A stretch of DNA of 64,000 bases from Pseudomonadota bacterium. GTDB lineage: Bacteria > Pseudomonadota > Gammaproteobacteria > Burkholderiales > Ferrovaceae. The notes under the pieces were generated by a model. That model was not told the DNA's origin, searched no databases, and saw nothing but the letters and a program-made list of their open reading frames with translations. The stretch covers positions 1 to 64,000 of the forward strand of contig JAKABO010000007.1 in assembly GCA_021796835.1 (NCBI GenBank), written 5' to 3'. Shown in pieces: positions 9,089 through 17,410 of the stretch (position 1 is its first letter; each line of letters begins with the position of its first letter). Made by a program: the position numbers and the translations under genes.

Positions 9089-10173
9089 AAGATTCGTTGC
9101 TGCACCGCCTGGAAACCCTGCGCACGCGCCTGATCGAACTGGATCATTGCCTTCTGGCCCCGGATGTCACACAACAACTGGACCAGTACCGCAAACTGAC
9201 GCGCGAACGTGCCGAACTGGTGCCGGTCGTCGAACTGTACGATGCCTACCGGCGTACCCTCGCGGACATGGAAGCCGCGGCAACGCTGGGGCAGGAAGAT
9301 CCCGAATGGCGTCACTTTGCCGATGAGGAAACCGAACAGGGCAAACGCCGTCTCGAAGAACTGGAAGCAGCCATTCAAACGGCCCTGTTGCCGCGCGACC
9401 CCAACGATGAACGGAATATCTTCCTGGAAATCCGGGCCGGGACCGGCGGCGACGAATCCGCGCTGTTTGCCGGCGACCTGTTTCGCATGTATTCCCGTTT
9501 TGCCGAACGACTGGGCTGGCGCACCGAAGTCATTTCCCACAACCCCGGAGAAATGGGCGGGTTCAAGGAAATCATCTTTCGCATCGAGGGGACGGGCGCC
9601 TATTCGCGCTTCAAGTTCGAGTCGGGGGGGCACCGCGTTCAACGGGTTCCTGCCACCGAAACCCAGGGACGCATCCACACCTCGGCCTGTACCGTCGCCG
9701 TTCTGCCGGAAGCCGACGAAGTGGGCGAGGTCACCCTCAACCCCGCGGAATTGCGCATCGATACCTTCCGGGCCAGCGGCGCGGGGGGACAACACATCAA
9801 CAAGACCGATTCGGCGGTGCGCATCACCCATCTGCCCACCGGGTTGGTGGTGGAATGCCAGGACGGCCGCAGCCAGCACAAGAACAAGGCCCAGGCCCTG
9901 GCCGTGCTGGCCGCACGCTTGCGGGACAAGCAGGAGCGTGAACAGCATGCCCGGGTCGCGGCCACCCGCCGTTCCCTGATCGGCAGCGGCGATCGGTCCG
10001 AACGCATTCGCACCTACAACTTTCCCCAGGGACGCATCACCGACCACCGCATCAACCTGACCCTCTACAAAATCGAAGCCCTGATGGACGGTGACCTGTT
10101 CGAATTGACCGAAACCCTGATGACCGAACATCAGGCTGATTTACTGGCCGGTCTGTCGGAATCCGCCGAATAG
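9085..10173 (+). CDS. prfA: Peptide chain release factor 1
   Basis: Reads UAA and UAG stop codons and triggers peptide release. 362 aa, with the RF1-type codon-reading PAT motif ([14 protein letters not shown]) rather than the SPF of RF2, and the universally conserved GGQ in [12 protein letters not shown]. The start is the GTG at 9085, which overlaps the hemA stop as GTGA and gives the normal N-terminus; in-frame sequence upstream is only the other frame of hemA. The glutamine of GGQ is the target of the PrmC product encoded next. Confidence 0.97.
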   Translation: MKDSLLHRLETLRTRLIELDHCLLAPDVTQQLDQYRKLTRERAELVPVVELYDAYRRTLADMEAAATLGQEDPEWRHFADEETEQGKRRLEELEAAIQTALLPRDPNDERNIFLEIRAGTGGDESALFAGDLFRMYSRFAERLGWRTEVISHNPGEMGGFKEIIFRIEGTGAYSRFKFESGGHRVQRVPATETQGRIHTSACTVAVLPEADEVGEVTLNPAELRIDTFRASGAGGQHINKTDSAVRITHLPTGLVVECQDGRSQHKNKAQALAVLAARLRDKQEREQHARVAATRRSLIGSGDRSERIRTYNFPQGRITDHRINLTLYKIEALMDGDLFELTETLMTEHQADLLAGLSESAE

Positions 10174-10176
10174 CCC

Positions 10177-11004
10177 ATGACCAGCGTGGCCAGTTTGCTG
10201 CTCGAAGGATCCCTGCCGCGCCTCGAGGTGCGTCTGCTCCTTCAGGCGGTGTTGCAGTGCTCCCTGACCACGCTGATCAGCGCCCCCGAACGCCGCCTCG
10301 ACGAGGCGGAAATCGCCCGGTTCCAGGCTTTGCAGGCGCGTCGCCAGCGCGGGGAACCCATGGCCTACCTGCTCGGGGAACGGGAATTCTACGGTCTCTC
10401 CTTCCTGACCACCCCTGCCGTCCTGATTCCCCGCCCCGAAACCGAAGGATTGGTGGACTGGGGACTGGAAAGTTCTGCTCCCCCGGCGTCCTTGCACTGC
10501 CTCGATCTGGGCACCGGAAGCGGCGCCCTCGCCCTGTCCCTGCAATACCACCGCCCGCACTGGCAAGTCAGTGCCACGGACCGTTCCGCCGCGGCCCTGG
10601 ACCTGGCCAAAAAAAACGCCGCCCGTCTGCTTCCGCCTGCAGGTCCGGTCCTGCGCTGGTATCAGGGAGACTGGTTCGGGGCCCTGCCCGAGGGAGAAAC
10701 CTTCGACCTGATCGTGTCCAACCCGCCCTACATCGCCGCTGCCGACCCCCATCTGGACCGGGGAGACCTGCGCTTTGAGCCCCGTCAGGCCCTGACTGCC
10801 GGACCGAACGGCACGGAAGACCTGGCCCGGATCATCGTCCAGGCCCCCCTCTGGCTGAAACCGGGCGGAAGACTGCGGGTCGAGCACGGCTACGATCAGG
10901 GAGAATTCTGCCGATCCTGCTTCCTTCGAGCCGGGTTCACCCAGGTCTCGACCCGCACCGATCTGGCCGGGTTGGAGCGTCTGACCGGCGGCCAGTGGCC
11001 ATGA
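10177..11004 (+). CDS. prmC: Release factor glutamine N5-methyltransferase
   Basis: Methylates the GGQ glutamine of RF1 and RF2 using S-adenosylmethionine. 275 aa, with an N-terminal helical release-factor-binding domain, LIPRPETE, the SAM-binding DLGTGSGALALSL and the catalytic NPPYI. The ATG lies three bases after prfA, consistent with co-expression with its substrate. Length and motifs are complete. Confidence 0.96.
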   Translation: MTSVASLLLEGSLPRLEVRLLLQAVLQCSLTTLISAPERRLDEAEIARFQALQARRQRGEPMAYLLGEREFYGLSFLTTPAVLIPRPETEGLVDWGLESSAPPASLHCLDLGTGSGALALSLQYHRPHWQVSATDRSAAALDLAKKNAARLLPPAGPVLRWYQGDWFGALPEGETFDLIVSNPPYIAAADPHLDRGDLRFEPRQALTAGPNGTEDLARIIVQAPLWLKPGGRLRVEHGYDQGEFCRSCFLRAGFTQVSTRTDLAGLERLTGGQWP

Positions 11005-11085
11005 GAACGGAACGGCCATTTCCTTTTTGATGGGGTCAGCGTTAGAATGCCGACTTCCATCGTCACCCCCAGAAAAGGTACTTTC

Positions 11086-12054
11086 ATGGAGCAGCCCGCG
11101 AACCTCTCTCTGGATACCGGCCGGGTTTCCCTGCTCCCAGGCACGCGCAAGATCATCGATGGCGTGGAACGGGTGTATTACGAAGGGTACTGGATCCGTT
11201 ACTATCAACCCCCGGAAAACACGCTGAGTACCAAGCGCCACCTGATCACCGCATTGACCCGGCGCCTGTTCAACCATGTCGAACATGGCATCAACATCCC
11301 CGGCGTACGTCTGAAACAGGCACGCCAGGCCTATGAGACGACACTGGACCCCGCCCTCAAACGGGTCAATGGCGCCATGCTGGCGGGGGCCCTGTTCAAC
11401 CGGGCCTCGGACATCATCGCCAAATTGGTTGAAATCCAGGAACTCGGCGTGGAAATTCGTTCAGACAATGCCTTGCTGCGGGAATGCGGAAGTTGTCTGC
11501 AGGAGGCCCTGGCCCTGGGACGTCTGGTTCTGCACCGGAGCGGTGAGGAAGGCATCGATGAACTCTGGGGCGAACCCCTGCACGCATTCTCCATTCCGGT
11601 GGAAGACTTTTTTGAAAGCCGCTATCTCAAAATCGCCTCCACGCTGCGCGACGTGGACCACATCGGTTCCGCCTTGACCTGCTGTTTTGAAGGGGATGCG
11701 GATTTTTCAGCGCTCGTGCCCCTCATCCAGGCCGCCATCGACGCCGCCCACCGCAAGGTGGAAACGCTTCAGACCGATGACCTGATCTTCACGGTCTGGC
11801 CGGAATTCGTGGTCGCGGGGGAGAACCTCACCCACTACCGCCCGCCACCGGCATCCGCCGCCGATATCGAGCGGGTTCGGCACCAGGAGCACGGATTGCA
11901 ACTGGTGGCGCAGGGCTGGACCATCCTGAACGACATTTCACGCGCCCGCACGCCCATGCCAAAAACCACTCAATCCTACATCCAGCGCCTGGAAGCCTTC
12001 CGCCAGAGCGGCACCTGCCCGGGTCTGCTGGTCCCGCTGGCCACTCCCGACTGA
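11086..12054 (+). CDS. Uncharacterised protein, 322 aa
   Basis: I do not recognise this protein. From ATG 11086 (AAAAGG seven bases upstream) it encodes 322 aa with no signal peptide and no clear membrane segment, so it looks cytoplasmic. It is rich in predicted helix; the middle (about residues 70-170) contains many Leu/Ala/Glu and two cysteines in a CGSCLQEA motif. Base composition matches its neighbours and the coding frame is clean, so it is a real gene. It stands between prmC and the convergent grxD, with a possible own promoter just after prmC. No function is proposed. Confidence 0.8.
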   Translation: MEQPANLSLDTGRVSLLPGTRKIIDGVERVYYEGYWIRYYQPPENTLSTKRHLITALTRRLFNHVEHGINIPGVRLKQARQAYETTLDPALKRVNGAMLAGALFNRASDIIAKLVEIQELGVEIRSDNALLRECGSCLQEALALGRLVLHRSGEEGIDELWGEPLHAFSIPVEDFFESRYLKIASTLRDVDHIGSALTCCFEGDADFSALVPLIQAAIDAAHRKVETLQTDDLIFTVWPEFVVAGENLTHYRPPPASAADIERVRHQEHGLQLVAQGWTILNDISRARTPMPKTTQSYIQRLEAFRQSGTCPGLLVPLATPD

Positions 12055-12073
12055 AGGAGCGGCCTTCCAACGC

Positions 12074-12382
12074 TCAGTCGGCCAGCAGCGACTTCAGTTC
12101 TCCGCTCTGGAACAGTTCGGCCATGATGTCCGACCCTCCGATGAACTCGCCTTTTACATACAATTGGGGGATGGTCGGCCAGTTGGCATAGGATTTGATC
12201 CCCTGACGAATTTCGGGGTCTTGCAGCACATCCACCGAAAAAAAGTCCTGCACCCCGCATTGACGGAGCAGACTGACCGCCTTGGCGGAAAACCCACATT
12301 GTGGAAAATCGGGACTGCCCTTCATATACAATACGACGGGATGACCTTTGACTTGTTGATCGATGATTTCTTGAATGGACAT
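12074..12382 (-). CDS. grxD: Monothiol glutaredoxin Grx4 type
   Basis: Single-domain monothiol glutaredoxin of 102 aa that carries [2Fe-2S] clusters and hands them to target proteins, often with BolA partners. The active site is CGFS at residues 29-32; the glutathione-binding WPTIPQLYVKGEFIGGSD is intact. Start at ATG 12382. It is divergent from the S1/P1 nuclease gene and convergent with the uncharacterised 11086 gene. A TATAAT on the minus strand at 12442-12447 could be its -10 box, about 60 bases upstream. Confidence 0.96.
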   Translation of the reverse strand: MSIQEIIDQQVKGHPVVLYMKGSPDFPQCGFSAKAVSLLRQCGVQDFFSVDVLQDPEIRQGIKSYANWPTIPQLYVKGEFIGGSDIMAELFQSGELKSLLAD

Positions 12383-12383
12383 G

Positions 12384-13328
12384 ATGACTCCTGTAGGAAC
12401 GAATACCCGTTGGACGAACCGCGCCGGGCTTGGCTTCTCCCATTATATTGGAATGATTCCAATCCTGCTTTGTCTGGTGGGTTCCTCCGCCGCCTGGGCC
12501 TGGGGAGAAGAAGGCCATGAGGTGGTGGCAGCCATTGCCCTGGATTTCATGGCCCCCGCCCAAAAGGCCCGGTTGCAGGCACTCCTGGCCAGCGATGACG
12601 ACCCGCTGACCGCCCATGATCCCATTTCCGTCGCCAGCTGGGCCGACCGCCTGCGCACCGGCTCCGGGCACCCCGTCACGTTTCAGCATTCCCGCGCGTG
12701 GCACTTCGTCGACATCGATCGACACCATCCTGACCTGACGCAGGCCTGCCGGGATTTTCCCCCCCTGAGCCGGGATACCCTGGCCTCTGCAGGCCCCGAG
12801 GAAGCCTGCGTGGTGGCCAAAATCGAGCAATTCAGCGCCGAACTGGCCCGCTACCGGCAGAGCGGGTTTCAGCCTGCCGATCGTCCCGAGGCCGTGCTGG
12901 CCCTCAAGTTCCTGATTCATCTGGTCGGGGACCTGCACCAACCCCTGCATGCCATCGATGACCACGACCATGGCGGCAACGAAATCAGGGTCAAATGGGA
13001 TCACGTCCACGCCGGAAGCCTGCACCATTACTGGGACACCGTCTTCATCGAACACATGGATCCGGATCCCGCCCGTCTGGCCCAACGCCTGAGCGCCCGC
13101 ATCACCCCGGACAACCTGCGGGAATGGCAACGGGGAACACCCCGTGCCTGGGCGATGGAATCCTTCGCCACCGCCCGCAGCCAGGCCTATGATCCCCTGC
13201 CGCCCCCGGACGGGAAGGGTCACTACGCCCTGACCGATGCCTACGCCCAGCAGGCCATGGCCATGATCGCCCTGCAACTGGAAGAAGCGGGGGTTCGTCT
13301 GGCCAAGACACTGGATGACTGTCTATGA
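12384..13328 (+). CDS. Secreted S1/P1-type nuclease
   Basis: Zinc-dependent nuclease of the S1/P1 / phospholipase C fold, cleaving single-stranded nucleic acids outside the cytoplasm. After a signal peptide ending AAWA, the mature protein begins WGEEGHE, where the Trp and His bind the trinuclear zinc centre. Further ligands are visible in SWAD, AWHFVDI, HLVGDLHQPLHA and HHYWD. I use ATG 12384 because it gives a signal peptide with two arginines before the hydrophobic core; ATG 12453 would leave a very short, uncharged leader. Neither has a clear ribosome site. The stop overlaps glrR by 4 bases, so the two may be co-translated. Such enzymes are rare next to glrR; any link is unclear. Confidence 0.88.
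   Translation: MTPVGTNTRWTNRAGLGFSHYIGMIPILLCLVGSSAAWAWGEEGHEVVAAIALDFMAPAQKARLQALLASDDDPLTAHDPISVASWADRLRTGSGHPVTFQHSRAWHFVDIDRHHPDLTQACRDFPPLSRDTLASAGPEEACVVAKIEQFSAELARYRQSGFQPADRPEAVLALKFLIHLVGDLHQPLHAIDDHDHGGNEIRVKWDHVHAGSLHHYWDTVFIEHMDPDPARLAQRLSARITPDNLREWQRGTPRAWAMESFATARSQAYDPLPPPDGKGHYALTDAYAQQAMAMIALQLEEAGVRLAKTLDDCL
12442..12463. promoter_or_regulatory. 17-bp inverted repeat overlapping a minus-strand -10 box
   Basis: ATTGGAA-TGA-TTCCAAT (12447-12463) is a perfect 7-bp inverted repeat with a 3-base centre. Its left end overlaps a TATAAT read on the minus strand (12442-12447), suitable as the -10 of grxD. The layout is that of a dimeric repressor operator over a promoter. The regulator is not identified, and the site lies inside the 5' part of the nuclease frame if that gene starts at 12384. 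Confidence 0.4.
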
Positions 13329-14674
13329 ATAGCCCGACCATCCTGCTGGTGGACGATGATGCGGATCTCCTCCATCTGCTCTCCCTGCGTCTGCGTGCGG
13401 CGGGTTACCGGGTCGTCAGCGCGGCCAGCGCCGAGGAAGCCCTGACCCGTCTGGCCACGGAACGCCCCGGGGTCGTCCTGAGCGACGTCCAGCTTCCCGG
13501 CATGGATGGACTCCGCCTGTTCGACGAAATTCATGGTCGGGACCCCACCCTGCCGGTCATCCTGCTCACTGCGCACGGCACGATTCCGGATGCGGTGGAA
13601 GCCACCGCCAAAGGCGTTTTCGGCTACCTCACCAAACCGTTCGATGCAGCGCTCCTGCTGGCCAAGGTGCAATCCGCCCTGGATCTGTCCACCCCCCCCC
13701 CGGAACCCGATCGCCCAGGGGAAGACTGGCGCGCGGAAATCCTCAGCCGCTCGCAGCGCATGGCCGAACTCCTGAACGAGGCCCGACTGGTGGCCCGCTC
13801 CGATGCCAGCGTATTGATTCGGGGCGAAAGCGGAACCGGCAAGGAATTGCTGGCCCGTGCCCTGCACCGCGCCAGTGTACGGGCCGAACATCCGTTCATC
13901 GCGCTGAACTGCAGTGCCATTCCGGAGGCCCTGCTCGAATCCGAATTATTCGGGCACGAAAGAGGGGCCTTTACCGGCGCCGTTCAAGCCCATCAAGGAC
14001 TTTTTCGCGCTGCCCAGGGGGGAACCCTTTTCCTCGACGAGATCGGTGACATGCCCCTCAACCTGCAGGCCAAATTGCTGCGGGTCCTGGAAGAGCGCAA
14101 GGTCCGCCCGGTGGGCTCGAATGTCCATCACGCCGTGGATGTTCGGGTTCTCTCTGCCACCCATCAAAACCTGGAAACGGCCATCGCCGCCGACCAGTTT
14201 CGGGAAGACCTCTACTACCGCCTGAATGTCGTCGAACTCGTCCTCCCGGCCCTGCGCGAGAGACGGGAAGACATTCCCCTGCTGGCCAAGCATTTTCTGA
14301 CCCGACTAGGGAAAAAATACGGAAAGCACCTCAACGGATTTTCTTCCGAAGCGCTGACTGCCTTGTCCGCCGCCCCCTGGCCGGGGAATATCCGCCAGTT
14401 GCATAATGTCATCGAACAGGTCTGCGCCCTCTCCACCACCCCCATCATTCCCCTGTCTCTGGTTCATCGGGCCCTGCGCCTGCCCACGGTGGAAATCCTC
14501 AGCCTGACCGAGGCCCGCGAACGTTTTGAACGGGAGTACCTGATCGGGCTGCTCAAACTGACCGAGGGGCAGGTAGCCGATGCCGCACGGCTGGCGCAGC
14601 GCAACCGTACCGAATTCTATCGCCTGCTTCAGAAGTACGGACTGACGCCCGACAGCTTTCGTCCTGTCTCTTGA
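13325..14674 (+). CDS. glrR: GlrR (QseF) sigma-54-dependent response regulator
   Basis: Response regulator of 449 aa that activates sigma-54 RNA polymerase. Residues 1-120 are the receiver domain, with acidic pocket DDD, phosphorylation Asp in LSDVQLPGMDG and TAHG. Residues about 135-370 are the AAA+ domain, with Walker A GESGTGKE, the sigma-54-contacting GAFTGA and Walker B LFLDEIGD. The C-terminus has an HTH helix pair (VADAARLAQRNRTEFYRLL). The partner kinase GlrK and lipoprotein QseG are encoded at 16.8-18.9 kb on the other strand; in enterobacteria the three genes form one operon. The linker is encoded by a run of ten C (13692-13701), a possible slip site. One GlrR box overlaps the stop codon. 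The identification rests on domain order and the QseG and GlrK genes nearby. Confidence 0.92.
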   Translation: MNSPTILLVDDDADLLHLLSLRLRAAGYRVVSAASAEEALTRLATERPGVVLSDVQLPGMDGLRLFDEIHGRDPTLPVILLTAHGTIPDAVEATAKGVFGYLTKPFDAALLLAKVQSALDLSTPPPEPDRPGEDWRAEILSRSQRMAELLNEARLVARSDASVLIRGESGTGKELLARALHRASVRAEHPFIALNCSAIPEALLESELFGHERGAFTGAVQAHQGLFRAAQGGTLFLDEIGDMPLNLQAKLLRVLEERKVRPVGSNVHHAVDVRVLSATHQNLETAIAADQFREDLYYRLNVVELVLPALRERREDIPLLAKHFLTRLGKKYGKHLNGFSSEALTALSAAPWPGNIRQLHNVIEQVCALSTTPIIPLSLVHRALRLPTVEILSLTEARERFEREYLIGLLKLTEGQVADAARLAQRNRTEFYRLLQKYGLTPDSFRPVS

Positions 14675-14682
14675 CAGCGACA
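14665..14682 (+). promoter_or_regulatory. GlrR binding box 1 (TGTC-N10-GACA)
   Basis: Perfect match to TGTC-N10-GACA, the operator reported for E. coli GlrR at glmY. It spans the glrR stop codon and lies at about -227 to -210 relative to the predicted opgH transcription start (14892). Its centre is 66 bp from box 2. Confidence 0.75.
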
Positions 14683-14698
14683 GGATCAAACCCATAAT

Positions 14699-14711
14699 TA
14701 TCAACAGGTTA
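14699..14711 (+). promoter_or_regulatory. IHF site between the GlrR boxes
   Basis: TATCAACAGGTTA matches the IHF consensus WATCAA-N4-TTR at every fixed position. It sits between the two GlrR boxes, where DNA bending would help the activator reach the sigma-54 promoter. Seen in sequence; binding not shown. Confidence 0.6.
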
Positions 14712-14730
14712 ACAAAATTCTCGTGCAACC

Positions 14731-14748
14731 TGTCGGTGAATGACGACA
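14731..14748 (+). promoter_or_regulatory. GlrR binding box 2 (TGTC-N10-GACA)
   Basis: Second perfect TGTC-N10-GACA box, centred about 128 bp upstream of the -24 element of the opgH promoter. Two perfect copies within 84 bp of non-coding sequence directly behind the gene for the cognate activator are very unlikely by chance. Confidence 0.78.
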
Positions 14749-14865
14749 ACTCTCCTGAAAAAACCCGGCCTCAGCGCCAGAAAGATCCGGACAGACGGCT
14801 TTCCTCCTCCATAAAAATAATAAATACCTTTTTATTTCATGGTATTGAGAAACACACCCGGATGA

Positions 14866-14881
14866 TGGCACAATCATTGCT
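14866..14881 (+). promoter_or_regulatory. Sigma-54 (-24/-12) promoter of opgH
   Basis: TGGCAC-N5-TTGCT is a perfect -24/-12 element. With GC at -13/-12 the transcript would start near 14892, two bases before the ATG at 14894. The region before it (14812-14846) is very AT-rich. Together with the two GlrR boxes and the IHF site it forms a complete enhancer-type promoter. Confidence 0.85.
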
Positions 14882-14893
14882 TGAGTCACCAGC

Positions 14894-16867
14894 ATGAATC
14901 CTTACGACCTCATGCCGCTGACACATCCTGACCTTCAGGCCCCCCCACTCAACCGGGGATCCATGGTCGCCCGACCGTGGTCCGGATTCTGGAGCGGATT
15001 TCTGCAGTCCCTCCGCGCGCTCCTGCCCTCCCCCCGCAGGAACCGCACGGAGCCCAGCCGTCAGGCTTGGGAAACGGCGGCTCGTCTCCGGCGCCGCACC
15101 CTGGGCGCAGGGATTCTTTTTTCTTCACTTTTGGCCGGCTGGTGTCAATGGCCCCAGAACCTCCACGGCCTGGGCGCATTGCTCGGCTGGACCCAATGGA
15201 CCCTGTTCGTCCTGCTGTTCGCCTGGGTCAGCGCCGGTTTCCTGACGGCGGTACTGGGGTTCTGGGTACAACTGCACCCCGATCCCCACGCCCTGGCGGT
15301 GCCCGCCCCCCATGCCGACCTGCCCCTGGACCCCAGCGCCCGCACCGCGCTCATCATGCCCATCTGTCACGAGCAGGTACGTAGCGTCTTCGCGGGGTTG
15401 CGTGCCACCTGTGAATCCCTGGCGGCCACCCGGGACGCCACCCTTTTCGACGTGTTCGTCCTGTCCGACAGTCGCGACCCCGCCATTCTGGCCGAAGAAC
15501 AGGCCGCCTGGAGGGAGTTGCGCGACCAACTGGGGCATCGCCTCAACCTGTTTTATCGGGTTCGCGCACGACGGGGACGGAAGAAAGCCGGCAATGTGGC
15601 GGACTTTTGTCGGCGTTGGGGCAAGGATTACCGGTACATGGTCGTCCTGGATGCCGACAGCGTAATGACCGGGAGTGCCCTGACGACCCTGGTGGGCCTG
15701 ATGGAACGAAACCCGAGCGCCGGCATCATTCAGACCTTGCCCCGCTCGGTGGGACTGGACACGGTTCATGCGCGCAGCCAACAATTCGCGGGGCGGGTCA
15801 CTGGCCAACTGTTTACGGCAGGCATGCAATACTGGCAACTGGGCGAATCCCACTACTGGGGACACAATGCCATCCTGCGGGTTGCCCCTTTCATGCGCCA
15901 CTGCGGACTGGCGCTGTTGCCCGGCAAGGGCAATCTGAGCGGGGAGATTCTTTCCCATGACTTCGTGGAGGCCGCCCTCCTGCGGCGCGCAGGTTACCAC
16001 ACCTGGATCGTCCCCGGCCTCGAGGGCAGTTACGAACAGCAGCCTGCCCATCTGCTGGAGGAATTACAACGGGATCGACGCTGGTGCCAGGGGAATCTCA
16101 AAAACTTCCGCCTGCTCTGGGAACCCGGATTTCATGCCGTTCATCGCGCCATGCTGCTCACCGGGGTGCTGGCCTATGCCTCGGCTCCCCTTTGGCTGGC
16201 GTACATTCTGGTCAGTCTGGGTCTGACCGCACTCGACCCTGACACCCCTCTCCTGCCCGTACTCTGGCCCGTGACCCTGAGCATGCTCTTCATTCCACGC
16301 GGTCTTGCCCTGCTGGCCCTTTTCAGACGAGGCGAACAAGCCAAATTCGGCGGAACGTCCACCCTCCTGGCCAGCGCCTTCACCGAAGCCACCCTCTCCG
16401 TGTTGCAAGCCCCCCTGCGCATGGTTGCCCATACGCTCTTCGTGCTCACCGCCCTGACCGGTTTCCGGCTGGAATGGAAATCCCCGGCACGGGAAGCCTC
16501 AGCCCTGGCCTGGGACAGCACCTGGCAACATTACCGTACCCTGTTTCTGGTGGCGGCTGGCGGCCTGGCGTTGGCCGCGTTGCGCGGACCGACCCTGATG
16601 GTCTACCTTCTGCCCATCACCTTGCCCTGGCTGCTGGCGGCCCCTCTGGCCGTCGCCACCAGTCATTCCACCCGTTTTCTCAAGATGCGCGGCCTTTCCC
16701 TGCTGGATATCCCCGAAGAACGCAGGATTCCCTCGGTTCTTCGTCGTGCCTGGCATTATGCAGGCATGCAACCGTTGCCCTCAGGGGTGAGTGCCCGCTT
16801 TGTCCGGCCCGGGACGGGAACTCAAATTGCGCTCGATCGCGCGCAATTCCTGAATCTGTCGCGCTAG
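14894..16867 (+). CDS. mdoH: Glucans biosynthesis glucosyltransferase H (OpgH/MdoH)
   Basis: Inner-membrane GT2 enzyme that builds the beta-1,2-linked backbone of osmoregulated periplasmic glucans from UDP-glucose. 657 aa against 847 in E. coli: it lacks most of the N-terminal cytoplasmic region and the C-terminal tail. Two membrane segments lie at about 70-90 and 100-125, then the catalytic domain with FVLSDSRDP, the DxD in VVLDADS, WQLGESHYWGHNA, SHDFVEAALLRRAG and RDRRWCQGN, then further membrane segments. These match E. coli MdoH almost word for word. opgG, its usual partner, is not adjacent. The 3' end overlaps the convergent qseG by 87 bp. Because the sigma-54 start falls at about 14892, the mRNA may be leaderless, or translation may begin at ATG 14963. 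Control by GlrR is strongly suggested. Confidence 0.93.
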   Translation: MNPYDLMPLTHPDLQAPPLNRGSMVARPWSGFWSGFLQSLRALLPSPRRNRTEPSRQAWETAARLRRRTLGAGILFSSLLAGWCQWPQNLHGLGALLGWTQWTLFVLLFAWVSAGFLTAVLGFWVQLHPDPHALAVPAPHADLPLDPSARTALIMPICHEQVRSVFAGLRATCESLAATRDATLFDVFVLSDSRDPAILAEEQAAWRELRDQLGHRLNLFYRVRARRGRKKAGNVADFCRRWGKDYRYMVVLDADSVMTGSALTTLVGLMERNPSAGIIQTLPRSVGLDTVHARSQQFAGRVTGQLFTAGMQYWQLGESHYWGHNAILRVAPFMRHCGLALLPGKGNLSGEILSHDFVEAALLRRAGYHTWIVPGLEGSYEQQPAHLLEELQRDRRWCQGNLKNFRLLWEPGFHAVHRAMLLTGVLAYASAPLWLAYILVSLGLTALDPDTPLLPVLWPVTLSMLFIPRGLALLALFRRGEQAKFGGTSTLLASAFTEATLSVLQAPLRMVAHTLFVLTALTGFRLEWKSPAREASALAWDSTWQHYRTLFLVAAGGLALAALRGPTLMVYLLPITLPWLLAAPLAVATSHSTRFLKMRGLSLLDIPEERRIPSVLRRAWHYAGMQPLPSGVSARFVRPGTGTQIALDRAQFLNLSR

Positions 16868-17410
16868 GTTGTCGGCCTTTCCCTGCAATTCCTGAGATTG
16901 ACGGGTCAGTTGATCGGTCTGGAGTTCCAACGATGCCTGGATGTCTGCCCACTGTCTCAACCAATGGGTCAGCGGAAGCAGTTCCGCGTGATCGCCCTTT
17001 TCTTCCCCGTTCACCAGGGCCTGCAACAGGGCCACGGCCTGCTGGGTGGTTCCCGTCTGATGTTGCAGCAACAACAACTGGGCCCGCCGTAACCGGTCCT
17101 GGGGCGTTTCCGGTGCGGGCTGCGCCACCAGGCTGGCCAGAACTTCGCTGCGCACCTCGGGAGACAGGGCCATGTCCTGATCCAGTTGGGCCAGAGCCAG
17201 GACGATATCCTCGCTCTCGGCAGGGCTCACATGATCCGGGAGGCGCTTCACCTCATCCACCACCCTGGAAGACACGGAGGGGGTGGGCGTTTTTGAAGTG
17301 ACGGGATGCGGCGCAGGCGCCGCACAACCCACCAGAAACGTTACCCCCATCATTCCCAGCAGCGCGGGGATCCTTTTCTCCTGCCTTTTGCCTTCAATTG
17401 CCATCTTCAT
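16781..17410 (-). CDS. qseG: QseG-like outer-membrane lipoprotein
   Basis: Lipoprotein of 209 aa encoded directly after glrK, overlapping it by 4 bases (ATGA). The signal sequence ends at lipobox FLVGC (Cys near residue 29). The mature part has a low-complexity Pro/Thr/Ser stretch, a helical core and a C-terminal heptad-like Gln/Leu/Glu-rich coiled coil (about residues 150-195). In E. coli QseG (YfhG) lies between glrK and glrR and stimulates the GlrK kinase from the periplasmic side. Here the match rests on position, lipoprotein signal and helical content, since these proteins diverge strongly. AAGGA precedes the ATG. Confidence 0.75.
   Translation of the reverse strand: MKMAIEGKRQEKRIPALLGMMGVTFLVGCAAPAPHPVTSKTPTPSVSSRVVDEVKRLPDHVSPAESEDIVLALAQLDQDMALSPEVRSEVLASLVAQPAPETPQDRLRRAQLLLLQHQTGTTQQAVALLQALVNGEEKGDHAELLPLTHWLRQWADIQASLELQTDQLTRQSQELQGKADNLARQIQELRAIERNLSSRPGPDKAGTHP

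Noticed and set aside
12453-13328. S1/P1 nuclease starting at ATG 12453
   Set aside because: This leaves a short signal peptide with no positive charge, and the ATG lies inside the palindrome; kept as an alternative only.
14749-14893. A GlmY-like small RNA behind the GlrR boxes
   Set aside because: The sigma-54 element lies only 12 bases before opgH, so there is no room for an sRNA between promoter and gene, and no terminator is seen.
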